Source: Rana temporaria (Eukaryota > Chordata > Amphibia > Anura > Ranidae). From it: 64,000 nt of DNA. The notes beneath the pieces are model-generated. The model did not search any database and was not told the origin of the DNA. It was given only the letters and a program-made list of their open reading frames with translations. The DNA lies in assembly GCF_905171775.1 (NCBI RefSeq), contig NC_053492.1, forward strand, positions 295,345,934 through 295,409,933. Reading direction: 5' to 3'. Shown in pieces: positions 46,688 through 57,466 of this stretch (the stretch's first letter is position 1; the number at the start of each line of letters is the position of its first letter). Position numbers and translations under genes: made by a program.

Positions 46688-47240
46688 ACTGTAAATAGCA
46701 GTGGATACATTTAGTGCAGGTTTGCCTGTAAGGAGCCCACACCTTCTTTAAGGCACAGGAATATATTTTTGAACACCCAGCAAGAGGATAATGGCAGGTG
46801 AGGGCATCCAATGTCTCTCCCCATGCCTAATCCAGTAAGCAAGCTATTCAAAAAAGATAACAACCTCCCCAATTTAAAACTAGTCTTTGCAGTAAGTTGC
46901 ACATGGAAGGGCAACACACATCAATGTAGTGCTCTGGGGTTTAGTGAGGGAGCTCTTCACAAATTGTCTTGCCAGGAGTAGTTACCCTGGTCAATTGTTA
47001 GAGATCCATTTATTTATCTCTAAGTTTGGCCTGGTTCCACTTTTCTCTTCTACCGCTAGGTGGCTGGGTACTTGGTGGTACTAGATATGAGAAGGGCAAC
47101 CCAAGGTCAGGTTATGGGTATATGGGGTATCTCAGCCAATGGGCAGGGGTTTTCTTGAATCCCTTGGCCTGGTGGGAGAACCTATATATTTGGATGAAGT
47201 CAGGTGATTTATGCTCTGTAAAAAGAAAAGAAAAAAAAAA
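46688..47240. other. no gene recognised
   Basis: Apart from a purine tract (about 47,220-47,252) nothing is seen. Confidence 0.35.
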
Positions 47241-47690
47241 GAAAAAGAAAAAGGAGGGCGCACTGACCTAGTGCATTACCACATAAAAAGGTTTTATTAA
47301 ATAAAATAAAAGCAGTCGTCTTACTCACAAAAGGAGCTTAAAAGAACGCTTATCAAGCAATCAGACTGGTCTCTTGGCAACCGCCAGCAAAACCTGATGA
47401 TAACGAGGATCGGATGATACCAAACCGGCGAAATGGCGCTCAGTACAGACCACCTAGGCTCTGAGGAAAGGGATGCGCCCCAGAAACGCGTCAGCCATTT
47501 CGCCGGTTTGGTATCATCCGATCCTCGTTATCATCAGGTTTTGTTGGCGGTTGCCAAGAGACTAGTCTGATTGCTTGATAAGCGTTCTTTCAAGCTCCTT
47601 TTGTGAGTAAGACTACTGCTTTTATTTTATTTAATAAAACCTTTTTATGTGGTAATGCACTAGGTCGGTGCGCCCTCCTTTTTCTTTTTG
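47241..47690. mobile_element. long inverted repeat around a hammerhead-like motif
   Basis: The arms 47,241-47,437 and 47,494-47,690 are near-perfect reverse complements, running from GAGGGCGCACTGACC inward to GGCGAAATGGC. The 56-bp loop holds a hammerhead-like core. The right arm carries TTTAATAAAACC. The combination suggests a non-autonomous retroelement tail or two tail copies joined head to head. Confidence 0.7.
47427..47504 (+). ncRNA. hammerhead-like motif, degenerate
   Basis: Stem I: GGCGAAATGGC (47,427-47,437) with GCCATTTCGCC (47,494-47,504). Box CTGAGGA at 47,461-47,467 (consensus CTGATGA). Stem II: GGG/CCC (47,470-47,472; 47,478-47,480). GAAAC at 47,483-47,487 and GTC at 47,490-47,492. 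About 23 extra bases separate stem I from the core box, so folding is less certain than for the 32,870 copy. TAATAAA follows at about 47,632. Confidence 0.4.
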
Positions 47691-47887
47691 TAGTTGCATG
47701 AATACCCATGGTTCTGAGGAGGGCTGCAAGATTCTTTGCCTTAAGATTGGACTACTCTGCCCTTTAGTGAAAACACCAGAGCGCAGGAGAATTTTGTGTG
47801 TTATGATCTATGTTCTGTGCCACCTGAACTATAGTGCAAGTCTGCAAAATGCAAAAAGCACTAAAACTTCATAGGAATCCAGCCTAA

Positions 47888-48011
47888 TGCCCTGTACACA
47901 AGATCAGGCTTTAGCCCGACCAAACTCACATTGGAATTCCTCTGAATATCCAATGGAAAAACTCAGATGGGCATACACACGGTCGGAATTTCCGATCGTG
48001 TGTACGGGGCA
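47888..48011. mobile_element. 124-bp Harbinger-like MITE with exact TAA TSD
   Basis: Ends TGCCCTGTACACAAGATC and the complement of GTGTGTACGGGGCA, with TAA at 47,885-47,887 and 48,012-48,014. It is an internally deleted member of the AATTTCCGAT-arm type: the ends are kept and the core is gone. Confidence 0.8.
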
Positions 48012-48144
48012 TAAGATTTGGTGATGGCAAGAACAAGGCATGTCAAGTCCTGGGAAAAGATCAGACCCAAGGAGACCGAAGACAACACCTTTGCCCTCTG
48101 CCTGCTTTTTTGGGCAGAGCATCTAAAGTTTTGGCTTTCAATTT

Positions 48145-48147
<3 letters not shown>

Positions 48148-48196
<49 letters not shown>

Positions 48197-48204
48197 TATA
48201 TATA
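48148..48204. repeat. (TA)n microsatellite
   Basis: TA dinucleotides with minor interruptions. Confidence 0.85.
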
Positions 48205-48302
48205 ATATTTATAATATTCGTATATTACCAATATAAGCTCTGCCTAATATGTTGTTTTAGTCTGCATCGTGTTACTGCCGTACCATGCTTCTGCCACAAC
48301 AC

Positions 48303-49011
48303 TATGGGGGTAATTTTCGAAAGGTAAATCCACTTTTGCACTTGAGAGTGCACTTGGAAGTGTAGTTGCTGTAAATCTAATGCCGCGTACACACGATCGG
48401 TCAAACCGATGAGAACGGTCTGATGGACCGTTTTCATCGAACCAAACCGATCGTGTGTGGGCCCCATCGGTTATTTATCCATAGGTTAAAAAAAAGCAAT
48501 CTTGTTTTAAATTTAACCGATGGATACCTAACCGATAGAAAAAAAAATTATCGTTTGTAGGCACGTCCATCGGTTAAAAATCCACACATGCTCAGAATCA
48601 AGTCGACGCATGCTTGGAAGCATTGAACTTTGTTTTTTTTTCAGCACGTCGTTGTGTTTTACGTCACCGCGTTCTGACACAATCGTTTTTTTAACCGATG
48701 GTGTGTAGGAACGACTGACCATCAGTAAGCTTCATCGGTTAACCGATGAAAACGGTCCATCAGACCGTTCTCATCGGATCGACCGATCGTGTGTACTCGG
48801 CATAAGGGGTAGATCTGAAATGAGGAGAAACTATTCTGATTTTATCATCCAATCACGTGCAAGCTAAAATGCTGTTTTTTATTTTCCTTGCATGTCCCAC
48901 TCGGATCTACAGCAACTGCACTTCCAAGTGCACTTTGAGTGCAATTTCAAGCGGACCTGCAGTGTACTTGTAGTGCAAAGTGCATTTGCCTGTCGTAAAT
49001 AACCCCCAATA
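48303..49011. mobile_element. gggggtaat-ended MITE with a nested Harbinger-like MITE
   Basis: The left part (TGGGGGTAATTTTCGAAAGG, GCACTTGGAAGTGTAGTTGC) and the right part (GCAACTGCACTTCCAAGTGC, CGTAAATAACCCCCA) are inverted copies. Between them the 48,381 MITE is inserted, close to the original centre of symmetry. Confidence 0.7.
48381..48802. mobile_element. Harbinger-like MITE with exact TAA TSD
   Basis: Ends TGCCGCGTACACACGATCGG and the complement of GTGTGTACTCGGCA, with TAA at 48,378-48,380 and 48,803-48,805. A well-preserved CGATCGGTT-arm copy with the complete core (CACGTCGTTGTGTTTTACGT). Confidence 0.88.
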
Positions 49012-50453
49012 TATTGCTGATTTACCCAATCAGACTTTAAATACAGAAATTTTTATTATATAATGATAATAGCATATCTGTTCATTCACCCTTTCTTGAG
49101 GGTGAAAAAATATTCATTTGTCGTGATGTACTTATTAGCAGAATTTCATGGATACTAATGTTTGCTTTCTTTGGTCTTCGATCATCACTAATAGTTCATG
49201 TTTTGCAGACCTCTAGGCAGAAGTACAATTTTTTAAGTTGTACATAATGAAATAAATTCCACTAATAATTTTTTTGAAGGAGAGGTGGAAAATAAGTTAT
49301 GCTAGCTGCTACCAAGGACCGGGGCTGACAACAGTGGACCAGATACCCTTACTGTACTTCATGTGAGAACATGACCAGTCAAACGTTGGACAATTAAACA
49401 GTGGAATCAAAGATAATGGAACCAGTTATTTCCAGATTTTTCTGGCTAGCTTTATTCTGCTTATTTTCCAAGATATTTGGCTTCCTAAGTGTTATTACTG
49501 CAAAGCAACACATCTCATTGCACTTCAATGGCATACATTTGTTTTGCTCCACTGAACCTGGATTTGTGTACACTGCACTATGGAATGGTAGCTTTGTAAA
49601 TCAGCAGACCAGTGGTGAAAATATCTGAATGTTATTCCGGATTGAGTTTTGCAGGAGGAAAAATAATATCAAAAGAAACCCAAAAGGTTAAAGACATGTA
49701 TTTTGGGAAACATTCAGACAGCCGGAATGTGGTGAGCTGGAAAAACATTTGCCCAGAAAATGTTTGCTTAGTCTAAGTAGATTTTTAGGCAAGTGTTCAG
49801 TTTGACAGATTAATAACAAAACAGAAATATGAAGGAATTGCACAGAGAGTGGATGACAGCAGCATTTAACTATAGACTTTTTCATTCAGACAACCAGGCA
49901 ACGTAAAAGTAAATCATATACAGTTCTTTGCCTAGGGATGAAATGTGCCATGGTTCTTTTTACTAGTGTGGTAACCATTTGCTACATTATATTCTATTGG
50001 CTTTGAATCTTCATTAACATATGGCCACTAAAAACATTATCATTTTTGATTATTTGAAGGATAAACATCAAGCAGGACAATTTTTTTTTACCACCCAAGC
50101 CAAAAAAATGTTTGTATTTGAGTGGACCACAAGATCCAATAATGAATGCATGTGTCATTGGCATGTCTTCTATATACTGTATGTGTAGCTGAGTAGCTGA
50201 GTGCCGCCGATCTGCCAATCCCCCTCCACCCGCTGCTAGAAGCTGTACACTTCTGTGTGTTTGCAGACTCCACCCCCGCTCGTCTTTCCCCACTAGAAGC
50301 CATGTGCGTGCACCAAAGTTGAACCTCTGGCGAGTTCTTACGACTGGAATTGTTAACCACCAAGCGCGTTGAGTCGCATGTGTCATCTACTGGGATTGGT
50401 GAGAGAAGACACAACACTTAAACCTTTACAGCACCCAATCCACATAGACTGCT
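49012..50453. other. no gene recognised
   Basis: 1.4 kb without a repeat boundary or a credible coding frame. The 130-codon minus frame (49,994-50,386) has no recognisable motif. Confidence 0.35.
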
Positions 50454-51300
50454 TGTCAGGAAGATCTTGCCAGCAACAGGCATTCCAGGCTCACTGGCAC
50501 GCAATCGCGGGCCCCATTGAGCATGCGAGTGCGCACACGGGACTACGCATGTGCGTGCACTGGATGCGCACAAGCGTGCCAGGCGGGCTATTTAAGTCTA
50601 CCTGACACATGTGAACTCTGATGTCTGCTCTACAACGTTCCATGTGTCCTTGCTTATCTGAAACCTGTACCTGTGTTATCCGGCCTACCTGTGACCATCC
50701 CTGCTATCCACCTGCACCTGACCCCCGGCCTGTCTGACTACACTCCTGCCTGCTCCTCTGGTTCTTCTGCTGCCCGCCTGATAACAGTTCCGGCTTGCCT
50801 GACCCTCCTAGAGTGCATCCAGCTTGTTCCTGGTTCCAGTACTATGTTCCAGTTCCAACCTGCTAAGCCTGTCAGCTGTTGCAGCCTGTTCCTGGTTCCA
50901 GTCCTCTGTTTCTGTTCATGTTCGCTGCTCCAGTCCCAGCCTGCTGAACCTGTCTACTATTCCAGTCTGTTCCTGGTTCCAGTCCTCTATTCCTGTTCCT
51001 GTCCGCTGTTCTTTATTCTGCCTGCTCCGGGTACCTGCCTGCTTCATACCACTCCTCACTCCTGTGCCTCCTGTTTACCCTACCAGGGGCCTCGAGTCGG
51101 AGCTGTAAGAGAGGCCTCCCTCTGCAATTCGGGCAGCCCTGTGACTATTCTCGACACACTTTTAAAGAGACAGATCTGTCCGTACCATCCTCAGAAGGGC
51201 CCCACCACAAGCTTTCCAATGCTAATGTTGAGGCACCAGGTACTTGAGACAGCACCATTAAAGGGTACCCCGCTTAGGAACATTTACAGATACCTGCATC
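50454..51300 (+). mobile_element. possible LTR fragment, plus sense
   Basis: Begins TGTCAGGAAGATCTTGCC; a TATA-like CTATTTAAG lies near 50,588. This is followed by a pyrimidine-rich region with repeats of GTTCCTGGTTCCAGTCCTC. The layout resembles the LTR of a Gypsy-type retrotransposon, but no right end or coding region was found. The 224-codon frame here follows from the CCTG-type repeats. Confidence 0.3.
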
Positions 51301-51990
51301 TGGGGCATCAGTTTAGAGCGCACTCAAGAACATTACCTTTGTGTTAATTTGGGTCTGATTTCACTTATTGATGGGTATCCACTTATTGATGGTTATCTCA
51401 GTTAAAGTTTGAACTAACATTGACGCAGCTTAGGTATTTCTCCTGTTATAGGCAAGAGTTCACTTTGCATAGTTCTACACCTTTAAAGTGTTCTATTGTT
51501 TGTCTGGTACTGTTTACCTGTTTTGATATAATACACTTACTTGACTTATCATCTGGTAGTCTTCGGCCTAATTTCTGTGAATTATTATACATTTGTGACT
51601 TATGAATACTTAAGTTATCCAGATGTGAGTGGTCCTCTACCTGTAACCGGGTGTGTCAATGGGTTTAGGACATTTGTGCGAAAGGGGAGAGAGGTGATTA
51701 GGCTTATCTAAACCAGTTGGCTAGTGGTATTCATGAGGTTTATTAGGCTAGATTTAATTGTTGTCATCGAATGTCTGTAGGTAGGGCAAGTACAAGGCAG
51801 GTTTCCTTCCTGTTTGTGCTTGTTATAGCCATTTTGTGGGTCGCCTTCTTCCTGTCCCATGTACTATAGTTGTTACTTCGCTAGGGCCTACAGGGCTGGA
51901 GAGCTATCCAGGGGCTACCTTCTTGGTACTGTAATCATCCTAAAGCCCATGCAGACCATTATTTTCTGCTTACACTTCATGTATGGATAG
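51301..51990. other. no gene recognised
   Basis: No coding frame or repeat end was found between the two LTR-like pieces. Confidence 0.3.
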
Positions 51991-52307
51991 GTGGATTGCA
52001 AGCGAAGTCAGGATTAGCCGGGTCAAACACAGAAATCAAGCACACGGAGTAAAGCTGCCGATCAGACAGCAATGTACTAGTGCAGCTGCTGCACTTATAT
52101 AGGCCATTTGGTGCCAGTGTTAATGGCTAATATGTGCGCGCATGTGCATAGACGTTCGCAACTGCGGGCGAATATTTGTGCGCATAGATTTCTGCACCTG
52201 TGCCAGGCAAGACGGGCACCTGCAGGATCACGCCTGTGCATGCACATTAGCCTTTGCCTTGAAACTTAAGCTGCGCTATGACCAGAACATTCCTGACAGG
52301 TAGACCT
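51991..52307 (-). mobile_element. possible LTR fragment, minus sense
   Basis: On the minus strand it starts TGTCAGGAATGTTCTGG at about 52,303. GC-rich sequence follows, then TATATAAGTGCAGC near 52,090-52,103 as a TATA box. The TGTCAGGA start matches the 50,454 piece, which faces it in the opposite direction. No genes lie in the 1.7 kb between the TATA boxes. Confidence 0.3.
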
Positions 52308-53052
52308 CTTTCTACTAGCCACCATCAATTCTCAACCCGAACAGGTACTCTTTATTTAGGAAAATGACCACTGGCAACCGTGAAGCATATTATAGGTTGC
52401 ACCCTTCCAGCCGACTGTGGCCTAAATATGTGCAGGCCCACTAACTACCCTTCAACTCAGGAACTCAGGCATCATCTTGAAACAACATACCTACAGCCAG
52501 AAACCAACTTCTTGCTTTCCTCAGGATTAAATAGTGCAACTTCCAAAAACAGACAAAATAATAAAGACTTCTGGTTTAAATCCATAAAAGTCAAATCTTC
52601 TGGTGTTATTTCACATCCTTTTGCCTTTGGTCAGTGATAAGCATCAAGGGAAAACAGGTGTGTAAATTGCATAGGCTGTTTTTACAGAGTTGTACATGTC
52701 TTTTCAATAGAGGAATACTATTTTTTGGTCAATCTGAGTGCCAACCATCCCTTTCCTTATATGATGAGCATCAGGTTTCTTTAAACCCAAAGCATGGGAA
52801 GCAAACATAGTGAAACCAAGCACAGTTCCTCCACTAGTCCACTCATACATCTTCCTTCTCTAAGGAAAACTGTCATCTACTACCCACCTGATAGATGGGG
52901 TTCTGCCAAAAAAGAAGGCATAATAGGTCACTTCTTGTAGGAAGGTCCTAAACTAAATCCCCTTTCTAAAAGTAGCCCAAGCTGCTATTGCTAACCACAG
53001 CTTCAGCTAAAGTTAAAAAATAAGCAGCCTACTGAATCAGCCAAAATGCGGA
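52308..53052. other. no gene recognised
   Basis: Nothing supported. Confidence 0.35.
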
Positions 53053-53361
53053 TGCCCCGTACACACGATCGTAATTTCCATGGGGATAAACTTCCGACTG
53101 ATTTTTCTGACAGAATTCCATTCAAGCTGTCTTGCATACACACTGTCACACCAGATTTCGACCGTCCAAAATGCGGTGACGTACAACACTACGACGAGCC
53201 GAGAAAAATTAAGTTCAATGCTTCTGAGCATGCGTGTTTTTTTCTAAGTCTGTCGGAATTTTGATGGAAAAACTCAGATGGAGCACACACGGTTGGAATA
53301 TCCGATGAAAAAATTCCGTCAGACTTTTTCCATCGGAAATTCCGATCGTGTGTACAAGGCA
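53053..53361. mobile_element. Harbinger-like MITE, aatttccgat-arm type
   Basis: Ends TGCCCCGTACACACGATCG and the complement of GTGTGTACAAGGCA. The core GCGGTGACGTACAACAC is present. Flanks GGA and TAA do not match. About 309 bp. Confidence 0.75.
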
Positions 53362-53379
53362 TAACAAGTGTCTGTAAAA

Positions 53380-53535
53380 GCAAGTGGCTTGCTATGGGGG
53401 CACTCAGCAAGGAGGAGGGGTCCAGAGAAGAGGAGGATCGGGGCTGCTCTGTGCAAAACCATTGCACAAAGCAGGTAAGTATGATATGCTTGTTATTTTA
53501 TTTTAACAAAAATGTTTCCTTTACAATCGCTTTAA
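53380..53535. repeat. right end of a TTAAAGYGATTGTAAAG-type repeat
   Basis: CTTTACAATCGCTTTAA at about 53,519-53,535 is the complement of the TTAAAGTGATTGTAAA-type start seen at 16,321. The left end is lost. Confidence 0.4.
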
Positions 53536-54150
53536 AAAGTGCTTTAACATCCGTACTGCTGATTTTGTAAAATTATGGTAATTTATCACATCTTTTATCT
53601 TTTACCTGCAGGATTTTGCATGTAATTTATAACTGCGTGTGTATTAGAATTTCATCTTACAAGGTGTTTTAAGACAATATGCTCAATTTTACCAAAAATG
53701 AATGCTAGGTTTCTGTAGCTGTGTGCTTGTGTAAATTTGACCAAAAAAAGATTCCCAATTGCATAATTAGTTAAAGCAATAGTTATCAAGGCCTTTCCAA
53801 TCCTATCACAAATAATATTTCAAACTAGCCTGACACAATGGAAAAAAATGCCATGGTCTAATCCTAAAAAGCTTACAGTTAGAGTAAATATACGGCAGTT
53901 AAACATTACATAACAAACAGCACTTCCTAGACACATTGTTAAAATGAGATGAAATCATGTGATTACCAAGACATTATAAAGGGTAACCAGACAGATGACT
54001 TTGTTTTCTCTAGCAATCCCTGAACTGAAGGACAAATGAAACACCAGATTTGCATATTTGAAGGAGCCAGTATTATAGGTATACTTGCCATATACCTGAA
54101 AAACACCTTATTTATTTAATTCAATCTCCAACAAGTTTAAGAACATTTCT
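53536..54150. other. no gene recognised
   Basis: Nothing supported. Confidence 0.35.
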
Positions 54151-55019
54151 CATTATACACCCTCCTGTATATTGTTCTTAATTCTCCCTATACAGACATG
54201 TAGGTCTCAATTTTCATCAGCCATAGCACCTCGTAATTTATCTTACACCTCAGTCCCACTATTGGGACCTTTATCATACACATGATATTTTATTCACCCC
54301 TTCTTTCCCTCCTGGTATGCATTCACCACTTGTTCTTTACGTTAATTATTGCTCTGCATATCCTTGCAGCATCTTCGAGCACACTTTTCACTCCAGATTA
54401 ACATTAAATTATGGACATATATTATGTTCCTCTTTGACGAGTTCCTTTACACTGTGCGCACGTGCGTCACCTCTTACTCCCCTGCACCTCTTTCTCTCTG
54501 ACTTTACCCATATCTGGGTAATTTCTTTAATCATGTGGCTATGGTTTATTGTTGCCCTAATTTCAATCATGCCCATTACCTTGGGTCCCCCTTTTGTCCT
54601 GTTGCCAGTTAGCAGGGGACTATGTCTTTTGTCACTACAATTTAGTAATCATGTGGCGGGACTACGTTCTGACCACCTATATTATCTCATTACCAATGTC
54701 TCTATTTTTGTTTAATTATTCTTTCTATTGTTTGTAACTAGCACCCCCTGGGTAATCTCTGTGGTTGGCGGCTGCCCATCCCTCCCTGAGCGGCGGACCT
54801 GTGCTTCCCCTGGTGGGGATCCCCCTATTGGTTATCCCCGCTTGTTCCTTCCAGCCTCCGGGCCTCTTGCCCCTTGGAGGGTTTGATCGCACATGCGCAG
54901 TTGCGTGCTTTCCGCGCACCTGTGCTGTGCAGCTGACCGAGCGACGTCGGACACCGCTACCCTGGCTGCGTGCTGACGTCTTCTCATTTGGGGAGCTCAT
55001 TTAATGGGCGGTTGCCCAT

Positions 55020-55631
55020 GGATGAGCAGCATGTATCTCAGCCTGGTGGTTAGCGAGGTGGTGACAGCGCCGATTTGCACCTTGGCAGGAGTCCATATTG
55101 CAGAGTTGTATGCTCACCCTTACAAATACACACAGCCCACGGTAACAAAGTAAGAAGCTACCTGGGCTGTGAGCCTGTGCACGGGGGCTTGACAGGGATT
55201 TGCCAAAGGATGGTCAAAGTTAAGCCGTGGTCAGGGATTCCAGAATTCAGAATACATGATAAACAAAGCTAGGGTCAGAAGCCGGAGTCAGTCTTATAGC
55301 TGAAACAAAGCACAGGAATACAGGAACCTTTGGCAATGACAGGACAATCACAATGAACTGACAACTCCCTTAGAGTGAGGCAGTGTTTTATACCCTAGTT
55401 AATTGGGTAACCTGCCTCAGCTGGACCAGGAGAGACAGGTGCAGATTGCAAGGAGATCAGCACATCATTCAGAACAACCATAGCTGGAAAGCAAGCAGAA
55501 TACCAAACTGAGGAGTTGCTCAGAGGTAAAGAACCGAAGCAGCAACAGAGAGGTCCCAGGTTCAATACCACCCAGAGCCACTTGGAGCACGACCACGCCT
55601 CATCGTCTGCTTGGCACGGTAATAACCATGA
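55020..55631 (-). mobile_element. possible LTR-like block, minus sense
   Basis: On the minus strand it begins GTCATGGTTATTACCGTGCC (55,631), has GGGTATAAAACACTGCC (TATA box near 55,385-55,400) and continues into sequence resembling an R-U5 region. Its ends are not confirmed by a duplication. Confidence 0.3.
55509..55581 (+). other. tRNA-like Pol III promoter boxes
   Basis: TTGCTCAGAGGT (55,516-55,527) fits an A box and GGTTCAATACC (55,559-55,569) fits a B box. Their start-to-start spacing of 43 is that of a tRNA gene. The acceptor and T stems do not pair well, so this is at most a tRNA-derived relic such as a SINE head. Confidence 0.35.
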
Positions 55632-56346
55632 CACCCACACCAGCAATCTATTTCGTATACCCTGGTTCAGCCCCCACCATCCACAGTTTCTACTGCTGTG
55701 GTAAGTTGTCACCACCTTGGTCGAGGTCCTTCCTTTCCCCTTTTCCCTTCTCCCCCTACTGTCTTCCCAACACCCCCCCTGTTCCCTATCTTCCCCTACC
55801 TTTCCTTCTCCCCCCCCTTTTTTCCACCCCTTGTTTTTTCCTTGCCTTCCCCCTCTCCCCCCCCTCCCCCCTTATCCTCCTCCCCCTTCCTTTTTCCTCC
55901 CCCTTTCTCCTGCTGGGGACTAGTGGGTCTGCCAGAACCCCTCTAGCGCCAACTGTTGCCAAGGGGTGGGATCGACACCCCCGTAGCGCAGACTGACCTA
56001 CAGGACAGTTCAGCGATGACAGCAGCCCTATATTCAACATCTCATGAATGGGAGCATAATACCTCTCCCATTCCCCAACCTTCCCCTTCTCCTTCCCACT
56101 CCCCCCCCCCCCCCTTGACCTTATTTCTAATTATGGGCTCTAATCAATTAATTATATTTCTTACTTAGAGAAACACGCACTATCCCCCTTGTCCACCGCG
56201 GGGGGAATTTAGTGGGTGGTCCGCCTCCACATGTGTTTTTACTACCCATCGGGTAAGCTACCAATATTTTTAGTTTTTTTCATGTTTTATTTTCTCTGCT
56301 CAATTGTATTTGATATGTTTTTACATTGTTATGTATTTTATAGATT

Positions 56347-56390
56347 GGCTCTCCTGAAGAAGCGGTATATCCGCAAAACTAGTCGAGACC
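56347..56390 (+). ncRNA. compact hammerhead-like motif
   Basis: Stem I: GGCTCTC (56,347-56,353) with GAGACC (56,385-56,390). Box CTGAAGA (56,354-56,360; consensus CTGATGA). Stem II: GCGG/CCGC around TATAT (56,362-56,374). AAAAC where GAAAC is expected (56,375-56,379). GTC at 56,382-56,384. All parts are in order and tightly spaced, but two core positions are changed, so cleavage is doubtful. TAATAAA follows at about 56,438. Confidence 0.45.
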
Positions 56391-56524
56391 TTGCCAACTC
56401 CTTGATCTGTATGATTATTCTGTATTTCTTATCATGTAATAAATCTTTTTTTACTTCAACAACTCTTATTTCTTTGTATCAGTACCGAGATAGTCAACAT
56501 ACCTCTGGGTGGGCATGTCCCTAA

Positions 56525-56795
56525 GGCCCCGTACACACGGCCGAGGAACTCGACGTGCCAAACACGTCGAGTTCCTCGGTGAGTTCAGGGATGAAGCCGC
56601 TGAGGAGCTCGGCGGGACGCCTTCTCCCATAGAACAACGAGAAAATAGAGAACATGTTCTCTATTTTCTCGACGAGTTCCTCGGCGGCTCCATCGGGCCA
56701 AAAGTGTACAGACGACAGAGTTTCTCGGCAGAATCCGGGTTTGACCGAGTTTCTCGGTGAATTCTGCCGAGAAACTCTGTCGTGTGTACGAGGCC
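56525..56795. mobile_element. Harbinger-like MITE, tttctcg-arm type
   Basis: Ends GGCCCCGTACACACGGCC and the complement of CGTGTGTACGAGGCC. Inner arms with GAACTCGACGTG and TTTCTCGGCAGAAT, and an inner palindrome GAGAACATGTTCTC. Flanks TAA and TGA. 271 bp. Confidence 0.75.
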
Positions 56796-57466
56796 TGAGT
56801 CTAGCTTCAGCCACTATTCTTCTTGCCCCCTACCCTCCCCGTTTTTATACATACAGACAGATAAAAAAAACAAAAAAACAATTGGTTTACTTCTGTCAAA
56901 CAATTTAGCAAAACTAGTAGCTGTAAATATAAAAATTCCCAAAGGCAGTATTTCAGGAAACTTATGAATGGATGGATTATATCATGAATCTCAACATGTT
57001 TCCTGAATATTAATTCACTTCGTTGGGAGTAGATGTGACTGACGAATTGACAAGTTATAGAACAACATATACAAGTCCAAATATCATGGACATATCAATT
57101 TTAATAACCACTTGCAAAAAACACTTACAAACCAAATTTAAAAAAGGAAGTGGAAATAAAACCAGAAGGCTTTGTGAATGACAACCATCCACTGGCGTCA
57201 GTCCCCAGAGCTGTGGGAGGGTGAGGGCCCACACAGTACAAGTTACAACCAAATAAAGGGCTTACAAATAGGATTAGTCTCTTTGGCCCAAATGATGTCA
57301 CTATAGTGACATCATTTGGGCCATAGAGAGCCACTCCTGCGTTAGTGTTATAATGTAATTTCCATAGGAAGCCATTGTGATAGGGTGACTACAGGGAAGC
57401 ACAAATGAGAGACATTGTCACTATATAACAGGAAGTGCCTGAACAAGGACCTTCATCAGGTTTTAT
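56796..57466. other. no gene; 40-bp perfect palindrome
   Basis: 57,284-57,323 is a perfect palindrome centred on GTCACTATAGTGAC and extending to TGGCCC/GGGCCA. Otherwise nothing is seen. Confidence 0.6.

Larger units (their letters stand above)
54151..56510 (+). mobile_element. candidate Penelope-like 3' tail, interrupted
   Basis: The right end holds a hammerhead-like motif followed by TAATAAA and an AT-rich tail, the same order as in the 29,636-33,517 element. Upstream lies T/C-rich non-coding sequence with pyrimidine tracts (55,730-55,915), and a separate LTR-like block (55,020-55,631) is embedded. No reverse transcriptase or GIY-YIG sequence is present, so assignment depends on the motif order alone. 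Confidence 0.3.

Noticed and set aside
50673..51347. 224-codon plus frame, Pro/Leu/Cys-rich
   Set aside because: Follows pyrimidine-rich LTR-like repeats of GTTCCTGGTTCC; no domain is recognisable.
55628..55996. 122-codon Pro/Phe/Leu-rich frame
   Set aside because: A low-complexity CCTTTTCCC pyrimidine tract explains it.
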